Assembly: GCF_034096925.1 (NCBI RefSeq)
Contig: NZ_JAWZSQ010000011.1
Coordinates: 81,683-145,682, forward strand
DNA: 64,000 bases
Direction of reading: 5' to 3'
Source of the DNA: Patulibacter defluvii
Lineage (GTDB): Bacteria; Actinomycetota; Thermoleophilia; Solirubrobacterales; Solirubrobacteraceae
The position numbers and the translations under genes were made by a program. Below are positions 28,554 through 36,927 of this stretch, one piece after another. Under the pieces are notes generated by a model. The model saw nothing but the letters and a program-made list of their open reading frames with translations. It was not told the DNA's origin and ran no database searches. The first letter of the stretch is position 1; every line of letters starts with the position of its first letter.

Positions 28554-30062
28554 ATGCCCATCACCGTCCGCGAGCTGATCGCCATCCCATACCTCCGTAC
28601 GCGGGTGATCGCCGGCGCGGGCGGACTCGACCGGGCGGTCGCCTGGGCCCACAGCGTCGAGATCCACGAGCCGTGGGAGTGGCTCGAGCCGGGCGACCTG
28701 GTGATGACCGTCGGGCTCGGGATCCCGGCCCCGCCCGAGGCGCAGGTCCGCTACGTCCGCGAGCTGGCGCGGATCGGGGCCAGCGGGGTCGCGATCGGCG
28801 AGCACATGCAGGCGCCGGAGCTGTCGCCGGCGATGCGCGATGCGGCCGAGGAGGCCGAGCTGCCGCTGCTGATGACCGCCTTCGAGGTGCCGTTCGTCCA
28901 GATGAGCCGGGCGGTCGCCAGCGCCAACGCCGACGCCGAGCACCTGCGGCTGGTGCGGGCGGCGCGGATCTACGACCGGGTCCGCGAGGCGGTCGTCCAC
29001 AAGCCGGGACGGGCGCTGATCGACGCGCTCGCCGACGAGGTCGGCGCGGCGCTTTGGGTCTGCGCCCCCGAGGATCCGACCCTGGCCCCGCTGACCGGCG
29101 CGCCGCAGCTGCCGGCGCCGCTGGCCGCGGCCTTCCTGGGCCTGACCGAGGGCCGCCGCGACGAGCTGCCGGGCGTCCTCCGCGGGAGCCTGGAGGACGG
29201 CGCGACGATGCTGGTGATCCCGGTCCCGACCGCCCGCTCGGCCTCGCTGGTGGTCGTCTCGCGGCAGCGCGAGCCGCCCTCCTACGCGCTGCTCCAGCAC
29301 GTGGCGACCGCCGTCGCGCTGGAGCTGGAGCGGTCGTGGGCGCGGCGCGAGGAGGCCCGGCGGCTGGGCAGCGAGGCGCTGGCGCAGCTGATCGAGCGGC
29401 GGCTCGACGGCGACGAGGCCCGCCGCCAGCTGGAGCGCCAGGGGCTGACGGTGCCGCTGCGGGTCGGGCTGCTGGAGCGCGACGGCGGGATGGGCGAGAG
29501 CGGCTGGCTGCACCACGCGCTGGCCGACCGCCGGATCCCGAACATGCTGCTGCGCCGCGAGGGCCGGGTCCACTGCCTGCTGCCGGCCGACGACGCCACC
29601 GTCGACCGCTTCGCGCCGGTGCTGCCGGCGGGGATGCGGATGGGGCTGAGCGATCCGGTCGCCGCCCTCCGCGAGATCCCGGCCGCGGTCACCCAGGCCC
29701 GCTGGGCGCTCGACGCGGCGGCCGACAGCGCCGGCGGGATCGCCCGCTACGGCGACCGTCGCTCCGAGTTCGGGCCGCGCTCGGTCGAGGAGGCGCAGCT
29801 GGCCGTCGACCGCGTGCTCGGGCCGCTGCTGGACTACCGCGAGGGCGACCTGGTGCGGACGCTCGAGGTCTTCCTGCGCCACAACCGCTCGTGGCTGCGC
29901 GCGTCGGAGGAGCTGTTCGTCCACAAGCAGACGCTGGTCCACCGGATCCGCCGGATCGAGCAGCTGACCGGCCGCCGGCTGAGCGAGACCGCCGACGTCA
30001 GCGAGCTGTGGCTGGCGGTCGAGGCCTGGCGGCGACTGCCCCCGCCCGCACGGACCGCCTAG
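28554..30062 (+). CDS. PucR-family transcriptional regulator
   Basis: 502 residues. The N-terminal PucR domain occupies about 1-125 (MPITVRELIAIPYLRTRVIA; WEWLEPGDLVMTVGLGIP). A middle region of about 250 residues resembles the GGDEF-like part of CdaR/PucR proteins. The C-terminal helix-turn-helix is at about 440-480 (FLRHNRSWLRASEELFVHKQ, then TLVHRIRRIEQLTG). In the known case PucR activates purine catabolism; here it faces a permease-oxidase-ALDH operon and most likely controls it. ATG 28554 is the only good start. Confidence 0.9.
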   Translation: MPITVRELIAIPYLRTRVIAGAGGLDRAVAWAHSVEIHEPWEWLEPGDLVMTVGLGIPAPPEAQVRYVRELARIGASGVAIGEHMQAPELSPAMRDAAEEAELPLLMTAFEVPFVQMSRAVASANADAEHLRLVRAARIYDRVREAVVHKPGRALIDALADEVGAALWVCAPEDPTLAPLTGAPQLPAPLAAAFLGLTEGRRDELPGVLRGSLEDGATMLVIPVPTARSASLVVVSRQREPPSYALLQHVATAVALELERSWARREEARRLGSEALAQLIERRLDGDEARRQLERQGLTVPLRVGLLERDGGMGESGWLHHALADRRIPNMLLRREGRVHCLLPADDATVDRFAPVLPAGMRMGLSDPVAALREIPAAVTQARWALDAAADSAGGIARYGDRRSEFGPRSVEEAQLAVDRVLGPLLDYREGDLVRTLEVFLRHNRSWLRASEELFVHKQTLVHRIRRIEQLTGRRLSETADVSELWLAVEAWRRLPPPARTA

Positions 30063-30105
30063 GCAGGCGGCGCGCGCCGCGCGCGGCCGGCCGTCAGCAT
30101 GGAGG

Positions 30106-31896
30106 GTGAGGAATCCCTTGAGCGACGACGCACCGAACCCCAATCCGACCGCCACGACCTTCGCCGACCTGGCGCTCGACCCGCGGCTGCTGACCGCGCT
30201 GACGGCGCTCGGCTACGAGGAGCCCACGCCGATCCAGCGCGAGGCGATCGGCCCGCTGATGGAGGGCCGCGACCTGCTCGGCCAGGCGGCCACCGGCACC
30301 GGCAAGACCGCGGCCTTCGCGCTGCCGCTGCTGCAGCGCTTCGCCAGCCACACCCGCACCGGCAAGCCGTTCGCGCTGGTGCTGACGCCGACCCGCGAGC
30401 TGGCGATGCAGGTCTCCGAGGCGATCCACAAGTACGGCAGCGAGCTGGGCACGCGGGTCCTGCCCGTCTACGGCGGCACCCCGATCGTGCGCCAGCTGCG
30501 GACGCTGGAGCGCGGGGTCGACGTCGTCGTCGCCACCCCGGGCCGGGCGGTCGACCTGCTGAACCGGCGGGCGCTCGACCTCTCCGACCTGCGGACGGTC
30601 GTCCTCGACGAGGCCGACGAGATGCTCGACATGGGCTTCGCCGAGGACCTCGACGCGCTGCTCGACGCGGTCCCGGAGCAGCGCCAGGCGGTGCTCTTCT
30701 CGGCCACGATGCCGCGGCGGATCGACCGGATGGCCCAGCGGCGGCTGCGCGACCCGATCCGGATCCAGCTCGAGGCCGGGGCCGACGGCGCGCCGGGCGC
30801 CGGCGAGGCGCCGCGGATCCGCCAGACCGCCTACGTGGTGCCGCGCGCCCACAAGCCGGCCGCGCTCGGCCGCGTGCTCGACGTCGAGCAGCCGAACGCG
30901 GCGATCGTCTTCTGCCGCACCCGGGCCGAGGTCGACGAGCTGACGGCGACGCTGAACGGCCGCGGCTACCGGGCCGAGGCGCTCCACGGCGGGATCGACC
31001 AGGAGGGCCGCAGCCGGGTGGTCGAGCGGCTGCGCGGCGGCACCACCGAGCTGGTCGTCGCCACCGACGTCGCCGCCCGCGGGCTCGACGTCGACATCCT
31101 CACCCACGTCGTCAACTACGACGTGCCCTCGGCGCCCGAGGCCTACGTCCACCGGATCGGCCGGGTCGGTCGCGCCGGCCGCGAGGGCGTGGCGATCACG
31201 CTCGCCCAGCCGCGCGAGCACCGGCTGGTGAAGGCGATCGAGCGGCTGACCGGCCAGAAGATCGCGATCGAGGTGGTGCCGACGGTCGCCGACCTGCGCG
31301 CGCGGCGGCTGGAGGCGACCCGCGAGCGGCTGCGCGAGAGCCTGCTGCGCGACGAGGACCGCTCCGGCGTCCGCGAGGTGGTCGAGGCGCTGGCCGAGGA
31401 GTTCGACCTGATCGACGTCGCGCTGGCCGCGATCAAGCTCGCCCACGACGGCGCGGGCGGGGTCGAGGCCGACGACGAGGAGATCCCCGACGCCGGCGGC
31501 GGCTGGCGGCGCGACGGCCGCGAGCGGCCCGGCCGCGGCGACCGCCGCGAGCGCGACGGCGGCGGGCGCTGGGAGGACCGGCGCGGCGGCGGCCGCGACG
31601 ACCGCGGCCGCGACCGCCACGACGACCGTCGCGGGCCGCGGCCCGGTGGCGGTCCGGGGCTCCAGGGCCCGACCACGCGGCTCTTCGTCAGCGCGGGCCG
31701 GCGGGCTGGGATCCGGCCGAAGGACATCGTCGGCGCCTTCACCGGTGAGTCGTCGCTGACCGGCCGCGATATCGGCACGATCCAGATCCACGACCGCTTC
31801 TCGCTGGTCGAGGTGCCCGAGTCGCGGGCCGACGAGACGGTCCGGGCGCTCCAGGGGCTGACGATGAAGGGCCGCCGCACGCACGTGCGGCGCTAG
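30106..31896 (+). CDS. DEAD-box ATP-dependent RNA helicase with RG-rich region and DbpA-like RNA-binding domain
   Basis: 596 residues. All motifs are intact: Q motif PTPIQREAIGPL, motif I ATGTGKT, Ia PTRELAMQ, II DEAD in VVLDEADEMLDMGF, III SAT, V TDVAARGLDVD, VI HRIGRVGRAGR. Residues about 460-520 are very rich in Arg, Asp and Gly. The last 75 residues (TTRLFVSAGRRAGIRPKDIV on) match the DbpA RNA-binding fold used in DeaD/CsdA-like helicases for ribosome assembly and cold adaptation. Start is uncertain: GTG 30106, or TTG 30118 which has GAGGA 5 bases upstream. Confidence 0.95.
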   Translation: MRNPLSDDAPNPNPTATTFADLALDPRLLTALTALGYEEPTPIQREAIGPLMEGRDLLGQAATGTGKTAAFALPLLQRFASHTRTGKPFALVLTPTRELAMQVSEAIHKYGSELGTRVLPVYGGTPIVRQLRTLERGVDVVVATPGRAVDLLNRRALDLSDLRTVVLDEADEMLDMGFAEDLDALLDAVPEQRQAVLFSATMPRRIDRMAQRRLRDPIRIQLEAGADGAPGAGEAPRIRQTAYVVPRAHKPAALGRVLDVEQPNAAIVFCRTRAEVDELTATLNGRGYRAEALHGGIDQEGRSRVVERLRGGTTELVVATDVAARGLDVDILTHVVNYDVPSAPEAYVHRIGRVGRAGREGVAITLAQPREHRLVKAIERLTGQKIAIEVVPTVADLRARRLEATRERLRESLLRDEDRSGVREVVEALAEEFDLIDVALAAIKLAHDGAGGVEADDEEIPDAGGGWRRDGRERPGRGDRRERDGGGRWEDRRGGGRDDRGRDRHDDRRGPRPGGGPGLQGPTTRLFVSAGRRAGIRPKDIVGAFTGESSLTGRDIGTIQIHDRFSLVEVPESRADETVRALQGLTMKGRRTHVRR

Positions 31897-31943
31897 GGCC
31901 GCACGCCCACGGGGCGCCGCGGCCGATGCGGGAGACTGGGCCG

Positions 31944-32675
31944 GTGCAGCTGCTGCGCGACGCCTTCCCCGACGATCCGCCGCGCGACATGGCGCTCTCC
32001 CACGCGCTGCTGCTGGAGGTGGCGCGCGGCGAGCGGCCGGACCTGCTGCGGATCTACCGGCCCGGCGCGACGGTGGCGTTCTCGAAGCTCGACGCCCGCG
32101 CCGCCGGCTTCCCGGCCGCCGCGGCCGCCGCCCGCGCGCACGGGTTCGCGCCGCTGGTGCGGCTCGGCGGCGGCCACGCGGCGGCCTACGGGCCCGGTGC
32201 GCTCGTCTACGAGGAGCTGGCCGCCCACGACGCGGTCTTCGAGGGCACCCAGGAGCGCTACGCCGCCGCCACGGCCCGGATCCAGCGAGCGCTGGCCCGG
32301 GTCGGGGTCGACGCGGCGGCCGGCGAGCTGGAGGGCGAGTACTGCGCCGGCAGCCACAGCCTCAACGTCGGCGGGCGGATCAAGATCGCCGGCCTCTCGC
32401 AGCGGGTCGTCCGCGGCGCGGCGCTGGTGACCACGATGCTGCTGCTCGACGACGACCCGCCGCTGCGGCCGGTCCTGACCGACGTCTACGCCGCGCTCGG
32501 GATCCCCTGGAGCCCGTCGACCGCCGGCGCGATCGGCGACCTCGGCCCGGCCCCGACCCACGCCGCGCTGACCGACGCGCTGGTCGCCGAGCACGGGGGA
32601 GGGCTGCCGCCAACCGCCCTCTCCCCGCAGACTCTGGCCGCGGCCGACGCCCTGGCCCCCCGCCACGTCGCCTAG
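31944..32675 (+). CDS. Lipoate/octanoate transferase-like protein (LplA/LipM fold)
   Basis: 243 residues from GTG 31944. This start follows a GAGACT box by 6 bases; ATG 31926 is an alternative. Conserved blocks are RIYRPGATVAFSKLD, RLGGGHAAAYGPGALVY (the usual R-x-GGG motif) and EYCAGSHSLNVGGRIKIAGLSQR, with the Lys expected to bind the acyl chain and a Cys where LipM-type transferases have their nucleophile. Family members attach lipoate or octanoate to E2 and GcvH proteins. The Asn-Tyr part of the usual motif is missing, so specificity is uncertain. Its stop shares CTAG with the convergent gene. Confidence 0.8.
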   Translation: MQLLRDAFPDDPPRDMALSHALLLEVARGERPDLLRIYRPGATVAFSKLDARAAGFPAAAAAARAHGFAPLVRLGGGHAAAYGPGALVYEELAAHDAVFEGTQERYAAATARIQRALARVGVDAAAGELEGEYCAGSHSLNVGGRIKIAGLSQRVVRGAALVTTMLLLDDDPPLRPVLTDVYAALGIPWSPSTAGAIGDLGPAPTHAALTDALVAEHGGGLPPTALSPQTLAAADALAPRHVA

Positions 32676-34099
32676 GCGTTGGCCTGGGAGATCAGGTACA
32701 GGCCGAGGGTGGTGAAGCAGACCATCAGCGCCAGCATCCAGCGCTGCGAGCGGGCGGCCACCCGCGCGTCGCCGAAGCGGGCGATCGCGCGGTCGTGGGC
32801 CAGCACCAGCGCCACCACGTGGCCCGCGACCAGCGCCGCCACCTGGACGTACCAGATCGCCTCGGCGTCGAGCAGGCCGTAGTCGATCTGGCCGCCGGCG
32901 GTCCCGAACAGGTTCGACCCGTCGCCGAGCGGGTCGGAGAGCAGGTAGCCGAACTGGGCCTGGATCTGGAAGACGAAGAGGCTGAAGTAGTGCGCCACCA
33001 CGTAGGCCAGCGCGATCGGCACGAAGCTGTGGGCGAAGGTCCGGGCCAGCGGCACCAGCGGCTCGCGGACCGTTCGGCGGACGCCCGCGATCCCCAGCCA
33101 GTAGATCGCGGCCACGACCACGATCGTCCCCAGCAGCATCGCCGTGTTGCTCGCCCGCAGCGCGCCGGCGGTGCCCCAGCCGGCGTCGAGCGCGCGCTCG
33201 AACAGCCACTTCCCGGGCTCCCGCAGCGCCCCCTCCTGGGCGCCGTCGAAGGCGGTCACCCCGATCGCGGTCAGCACCAGCGCCAGCGAGCCGGGCAGCG
33301 TCTCCCAACGGCCGGCCGCCGCCAGCGGCCGCCGCCGTCCGACGTAGCCGCGCCGGACCTCGAACGGCGCCAGCCGCGAGAAGAGGTGGAAGTAGACGGC
33401 GAAGGTCTCGCCGCGCTCGCTCCAGCGCTCGACCCCGAAGGCGGCCATCGCCACCAGCGTCCAGACGCTGTAGGCGATCGCCGCCACCGCCACCGTCCGC
33501 GGCTCCAGCATCGCGCCGCCGGGGGCGTCGTAGATCAGCTCCAGCCAGACGAACCCGAGCAGCCCGGCGACCGCCGGCCAGCGGCCCAGCCACGGCGGGT
33601 AGGGCAGGTGGGGGAGCGGCCGCCCGCCCCGCAGCCGCGTGGCTCCGGCGCCGACCGCGCGGCCGATCGCCCGCCACGGGTTGAAGGCCCGCGTGACGTC
33701 GCCGAGCAGCACGCTGACCAGCACCCCGCCGAGCCAGACCGTCACGAAGACGAAGGTCGGGGCGAAGTTCAGCGACAGCTCGCGGGTGCCGGCCAGGCCG
33801 GCCCAGATCGTCGCCGCCAGCAGCCCGACGCCGACCGGCCCGGTCACGACCGTCACCGGCGGCCGCGGCAGCAGCCGCGCCGCCCGCGACGGCAGCGGCC
33901 GCCAATCGTCCTCCTGCAGCAGCGGCCGCCGCCAGGCCAGCGCCAGGCCGGTGAACGAGACGATCAGGACGACCGCCGCGCCCCACCCGAACAGCCAGTC
34001 GGGGATCGGCTGGTCGCGGCGGGCGGTGGTCAGCCCGTGGGCCGTCGCCGTCGCCGGCACCGCCAGGGCGGCCAGCGCGACCGCGGCGGCCGGCGCCAC
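32672..34099 (-). CDS. Polytopic membrane protein, function unknown
   Basis: 475 residues from GTG 34099, with a signal-like start (VAPAAAVALAALAVPATATA) and about 10 membrane helices. Conserved-looking features are an exported loop HGLTTARRDQPIPDWLFGWG after the first helix, NPWRAIGRAVG in the first third, FAHSFVPIALAYVVAHYFSL in the second half, and several His residues in helices. It resembles actinobacterial proteins often labelled as fenitrothion hydrolases, a label I would not trust as function. It is last in a set with a lipoprotein and a beta-helix protein, all exported or in the membrane. No ribosome site is seen, consistent with coupling to the gene 23 bases upstream. Confidence 0.7.
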   Translation of the reverse strand: MAPAAAVALAALAVPATATAHGLTTARRDQPIPDWLFGWGAAVVLIVSFTGLALAWRRPLLQEDDWRPLPSRAARLLPRPPVTVVTGPVGVGLLAATIWAGLAGTRELSLNFAPTFVFVTVWLGGVLVSVLLGDVTRAFNPWRAIGRAVGAGATRLRGGRPLPHLPYPPWLGRWPAVAGLLGFVWLELIYDAPGGAMLEPRTVAVAAIAYSVWTLVAMAAFGVERWSERGETFAVYFHLFSRLAPFEVRRGYVGRRRPLAAAGRWETLPGSLALVLTAIGVTAFDGAQEGALREPGKWLFERALDAGWGTAGALRASNTAMLLGTIVVVAAIYWLGIAGVRRTVREPLVPLARTFAHSFVPIALAYVVAHYFSLFVFQIQAQFGYLLSDPLGDGSNLFGTAGGQIDYGLLDAEAIWYVQVAALVAGHVVALVLAHDRAIARFGDARVAARSQRWMLALMVCFTTLGLYLISQANA

Positions 34100-34122
34100 C
34101 GCGGCCCACGGTCGCCGGCCGG

Positions 34123-34539
34123 CTACGGCTCCACCCCGGCGAAGCCCGCGGCCCGGCCGTAGACCTTGTAGAGCAGGAACCCGCCGGCGTAGTCGGGCTT
34201 GCACATCCGGTCGAACAGCTTGTACGCGTCCTCGTCGGCGAGCACCCGGCCGCGGCCGTTGTTGTGGCGGCCGACGATCGCGCCGCCGACGATCCCGTGC
34301 AGCGCCTGGAGGGCCTGGAGGCGGCCGTCGGTGTCGGCCGCCCGCCAGTCGTCGCAGGTGTAGGTGGCCATCCGGCGGGCGTCGAAGCCGGCCGGACCGG
34401 CCCCGCCGACCGGCGGCTCGCCGCTCGCCGGTCGCTCGCCGGTCCGGGCGCCCCCGTCCGAGCCGCCGCAGCCGGTCAGCCCGGCTGCGGCGATCGCGAT
34501 CGTGCAGGCCAGCGCGGCCCCGCGCCGAACGGGGATCAC
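34123..34539 (-). CDS. Small lipoprotein, function unknown
   Basis: 138 residues from GTG 34539. Signal peptide with lipobox LTGC (Cys24), then a Gly/Pro-rich stretch. A compact domain follows (about 58-125) with two Cys, TYTCDDWRAADTDGRLQALQ and FDRMCKPDYAGGF, which could form a disulfide. Its start overlaps the stop of the beta-helix gene (GTGA), so translation is coupled. No family recognised. Confidence 0.7.
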   Translation of the reverse strand: MIPVRRGAALACTIAIAAAGLTGCGGSDGGARTGERPASGEPPVGGAGPAGFDARRMATYTCDDWRAADTDGRLQALQALHGIVGGAIVGRHNNGRGRVLADEDAYKLFDRMCKPDYAGGFLLYKVYGRAAGFAGVEP

Positions 34540-36752
34540 CCCTCCAGCGCCGGATCGAGCCGGCGGCAGATCGGCGCGTCCGGTCGGCCCGCGCAGAAGT
34601 CCCGGATCTGCCCCTCGAACGGCGACGCCTGCGCCCGCGCCTGGGCCCGCCGCTCGGCGGCGCGCGCCGACGGCTTCGGCGGCGTCGAGAACCACGGGCA
34701 CTGGGCCGGGTCGTAGTTGCGGCTCTCGAACGAGACGATGCAGCTCAGCAGCTCGCCCTCGTTGGCCAGGTCGGCCAGGCCGACGCTGGCGTTCGGGTCG
34801 CGGCCGTCGTTGCAGGACGGCAGCTGGGCGGGGCTGGTGATCAGCGGCCCGGGACCGCCGTTGCGGTACCAGCAGTTGGCCTGGCTGAGCGGGAAGGAGT
34901 CCCACCAGAAGTCCTGGCCGTTGGGCGCGGTCTTCCCGTCGGGCGCCTGGCCCATCGTGTTGTCGTAGAAGCGGTTGCGGTGCGACGTCGACAGCTTCAG
35001 CGGGTCGCAGGAGTCCTGGACGTTGCCGCTGCCCGGCGCGCAGACCAGCACGTCGGGGACGGAGAACAGCATCGCGCCCCGCCGCCAGTTGTCCCAGAAG
35101 CGGTTCTTGCGGACGATGTGGGCGTTGCCGCCGGCGATCCACATGCCGGTCCCGACCGGGTAGGGCAGCTTGCCCTTGACGTCGGAGCCCTTCGCGAAGA
35201 CGTTGAAGTTGTTCGAGTAGAACTCGTTGTCCTCGATCAGCAGCGAGTCACCGGGGAAGCCGGGGTGGCCGGCCGAGGTCGCGACGTCGGTGGTCAGGCC
35301 GAGCGAGTTGTCGTAGAAGCGGTTGTGGTGGATCCAGACGGCGTTGCCGTTGGTCGCCGACCAGCCCGCGGCGTTGTGGTACGAGTCGCAGTAGCGGACC
35401 TCCTGGTTGTAGCGCTGCGTCTCGTTCGGGGCCCGCTGCTCGCCGGTCTCGGCCGGCGCGCCGGGGTAGAGGCCGGAGTCGCCGTGGCCCTTGGCCTCGC
35501 ACTGCTGCTGGACGCCGTGGTCGCTGACGAAGGTCAGGGTCCCGTACTCGCCGTTGTAGAAGGCCTTGAAGCGGTCGAGCATGTAGCCGTCGGTCTCGAT
35601 CACGTAGATCCCGTGCTCGAGCGCGTGGCGGGCGCTGATGTTCGCCAGCACGAAGCCGTCGGCGCGCTGGGCGCCGATCGCCACGTCCTTGGCGTGGCCG
35701 ATCGCCGAGGGGCCGCCGTTGCCGGCCTTCGCGTCGCCGGCCTCGACGACCGTGTCGTCGGCGGTCAGGCCCGAGCCCTCCAGCTGCAGGTTGCAGCGCA
35801 CGCAGGGCCCGATGTCCGGGATCCCGCGGCGGTCGAGCCGCGGCGGGTCGGGGGCGGGCTGGGGGCCGGGCTTGCGGCCGATCACGGCCACCAGGTTGGC
35901 GTCGTTGGGGCAGTTCCAGTGGTAGGCGTAGGTCGCCGCGCCGGCCCGCCGCGGGTAGTCGCTGAAGGTCTGGTACTTGCGGCAGGCCGGGTCGTACTTC
36001 GGCTTCTTGCGCGCGGTCGGCTCGGTGTAGACGCCCGGCATCACGACCACGCGGTCGTTGTTGCCCGAGGCGGTCACCGCCGGCTGGATCTCCTGGTAGG
36101 CGCAGGCGGACAGCAGCCGCTCGTTGAACGCCAGCAGCCGGTCGGCCTCGTCGGCGCTCAGCGGCCGCGCCTTCTCCGACGGCCGGTACTTGTAGCCGGC
36201 GCCGCGGGCGGCGTCGATCGAGCGGCGCAGGCGGGCGATCGACGGATGCGCGGCGACGGCCGCGGCGTGGCGGCTGCGGGCCTGGCGGAGGACGCGCTTG
36301 CGCTGGCTCTCGCGCTTGCGGAACTGCTTGCGGAGCGTCCGCAGCTTCGCTTTCGACGCCTTCTTGCGCTGGGCGGCGCGGCGCTGCTTCTTGTAGGTCG
36401 CGCGGACCTTGGCCAGCTTCTTGGTCGCGGCGTCGACGGCGGCGGTGCTCGGCACCGGGCCCTGGCAGACCACGCGGGTGGTGCCGACCGGGGCCGCGTC
36501 GAGCGCCGTGTAGAGGCTGCGGACCGTCGGGACCTTGCCGCCGGCCGGTGGGTTGACCGAGGTGTCCGGGGCCGGGTCGGGCCAGTAGGACGGGCGCTCG
36601 ACGTGGGCGCCCGCGGTGGCGGGCGCGAGCAGCGTCATCGAGAGCGCGAACGCCGCCAATAGGCGGCCCCGTCGCGGTGGCTGGGCTGGACGACCGGACG
36701 CCCCCCGTGGGCGGCCCGCCGCCCCGGCACGGTTACAAGCCTGAAACATCAC
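34536..36752 (-). CDS. Exported right-handed beta-helix repeat protein
   Basis: 738 residues. The signal peptide is LLAAFALSMTLLAPATAGA (after about 30 residues). Residues about 80-150 are very basic (KKASKAKLRTLRKQFRKRES) and likely helical. The central part has NosD/beta-helix coils: IHHNRFYDNSLGL, IEDNEFYSNNFNVF, IVRKNRFWDNWRRG, HRNRFYDNTMG. Two CxxC-like and other Cys suggest disulfides. Such folds often bind or cleave polysaccharide, but no lyase residues were identified. Start GTG 36752 (followed by ATG) sits 6 bases after TAGGCT. It heads a three-gene coupled set with the lipoprotein and the membrane protein. Confidence 0.85.
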   Translation of the reverse strand: MMFQACNRAGAAGRPRGASGRPAQPPRRGRLLAAFALSMTLLAPATAGAHVERPSYWPDPAPDTSVNPPAGGKVPTVRSLYTALDAAPVGTTRVVCQGPVPSTAAVDAATKKLAKVRATYKKQRRAAQRKKASKAKLRTLRKQFRKRESQRKRVLRQARSRHAAAVAAHPSIARLRRSIDAARGAGYKYRPSEKARPLSADEADRLLAFNERLLSACAYQEIQPAVTASGNNDRVVVMPGVYTEPTARKKPKYDPACRKYQTFSDYPRRAGAATYAYHWNCPNDANLVAVIGRKPGPQPAPDPPRLDRRGIPDIGPCVRCNLQLEGSGLTADDTVVEAGDAKAGNGGPSAIGHAKDVAIGAQRADGFVLANISARHALEHGIYVIETDGYMLDRFKAFYNGEYGTLTFVSDHGVQQQCEAKGHGDSGLYPGAPAETGEQRAPNETQRYNQEVRYCDSYHNAAGWSATNGNAVWIHHNRFYDNSLGLTTDVATSAGHPGFPGDSLLIEDNEFYSNNFNVFAKGSDVKGKLPYPVGTGMWIAGGNAHIVRKNRFWDNWRRGAMLFSVPDVLVCAPGSGNVQDSCDPLKLSTSHRNRFYDNTMGQAPDGKTAPNGQDFWWDSFPLSQANCWYRNGGPGPLITSPAQLPSCNDGRDPNASVGLADLANEGELLSCIVSFESRNYDPAQCPWFSTPPKPSARAAERRAQARAQASPFEGQIRDFCAGRPDAPICRRLDPALEG

Positions 36753-36758
36753 GGCGCG

Positions 36759-36764
36759 AGCCTA
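36759..36764 (-). promoter_or_regulatory. Probable -10 box of leaderless beta-helix promoter
   Basis: TAGGCT on the minus strand, 6 bases before GTG 36752. It is identical to the box at 3803-3808. Confidence 0.6.
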
Positions 36765-36927
36765 CTCCCGGGACACCGCGACAGGCAAGGCCCGCGTGTC
36801 CCGGTCGGGGAACCGGATTGACGGCCTGTCACGAAATCTCCCACGCGCTTTACATCTGCGCTACGGTATGTCCAATCGCTCGACACCGAGCGGCTCGCTG
36901 TCAAACCCCCGTGCGAGGTTCCCGACC

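Noticed and set aside
30064..30092. GC palindromes (GCGCGCCGCGCGC) before the helicase gene as a distinct element
   Set aside because: Simple GC alternation common in this genome; it may help end the PucR transcript but gives no specific signal.
25458..30155. Very long frames (over 1500 codons on both strands) across the oxidase-ALDH-PucR region
   Set aside because: High-GC shadows; the true genes in other frames carry complete catalytic motifs.
36818..36867. TTGACG and TACGGT as an alkB promoter pair
   Set aside because: They are 38 bases apart, far from the 17-19 expected, so they cannot belong to the same promoter; I could not fix the alkB promoter.
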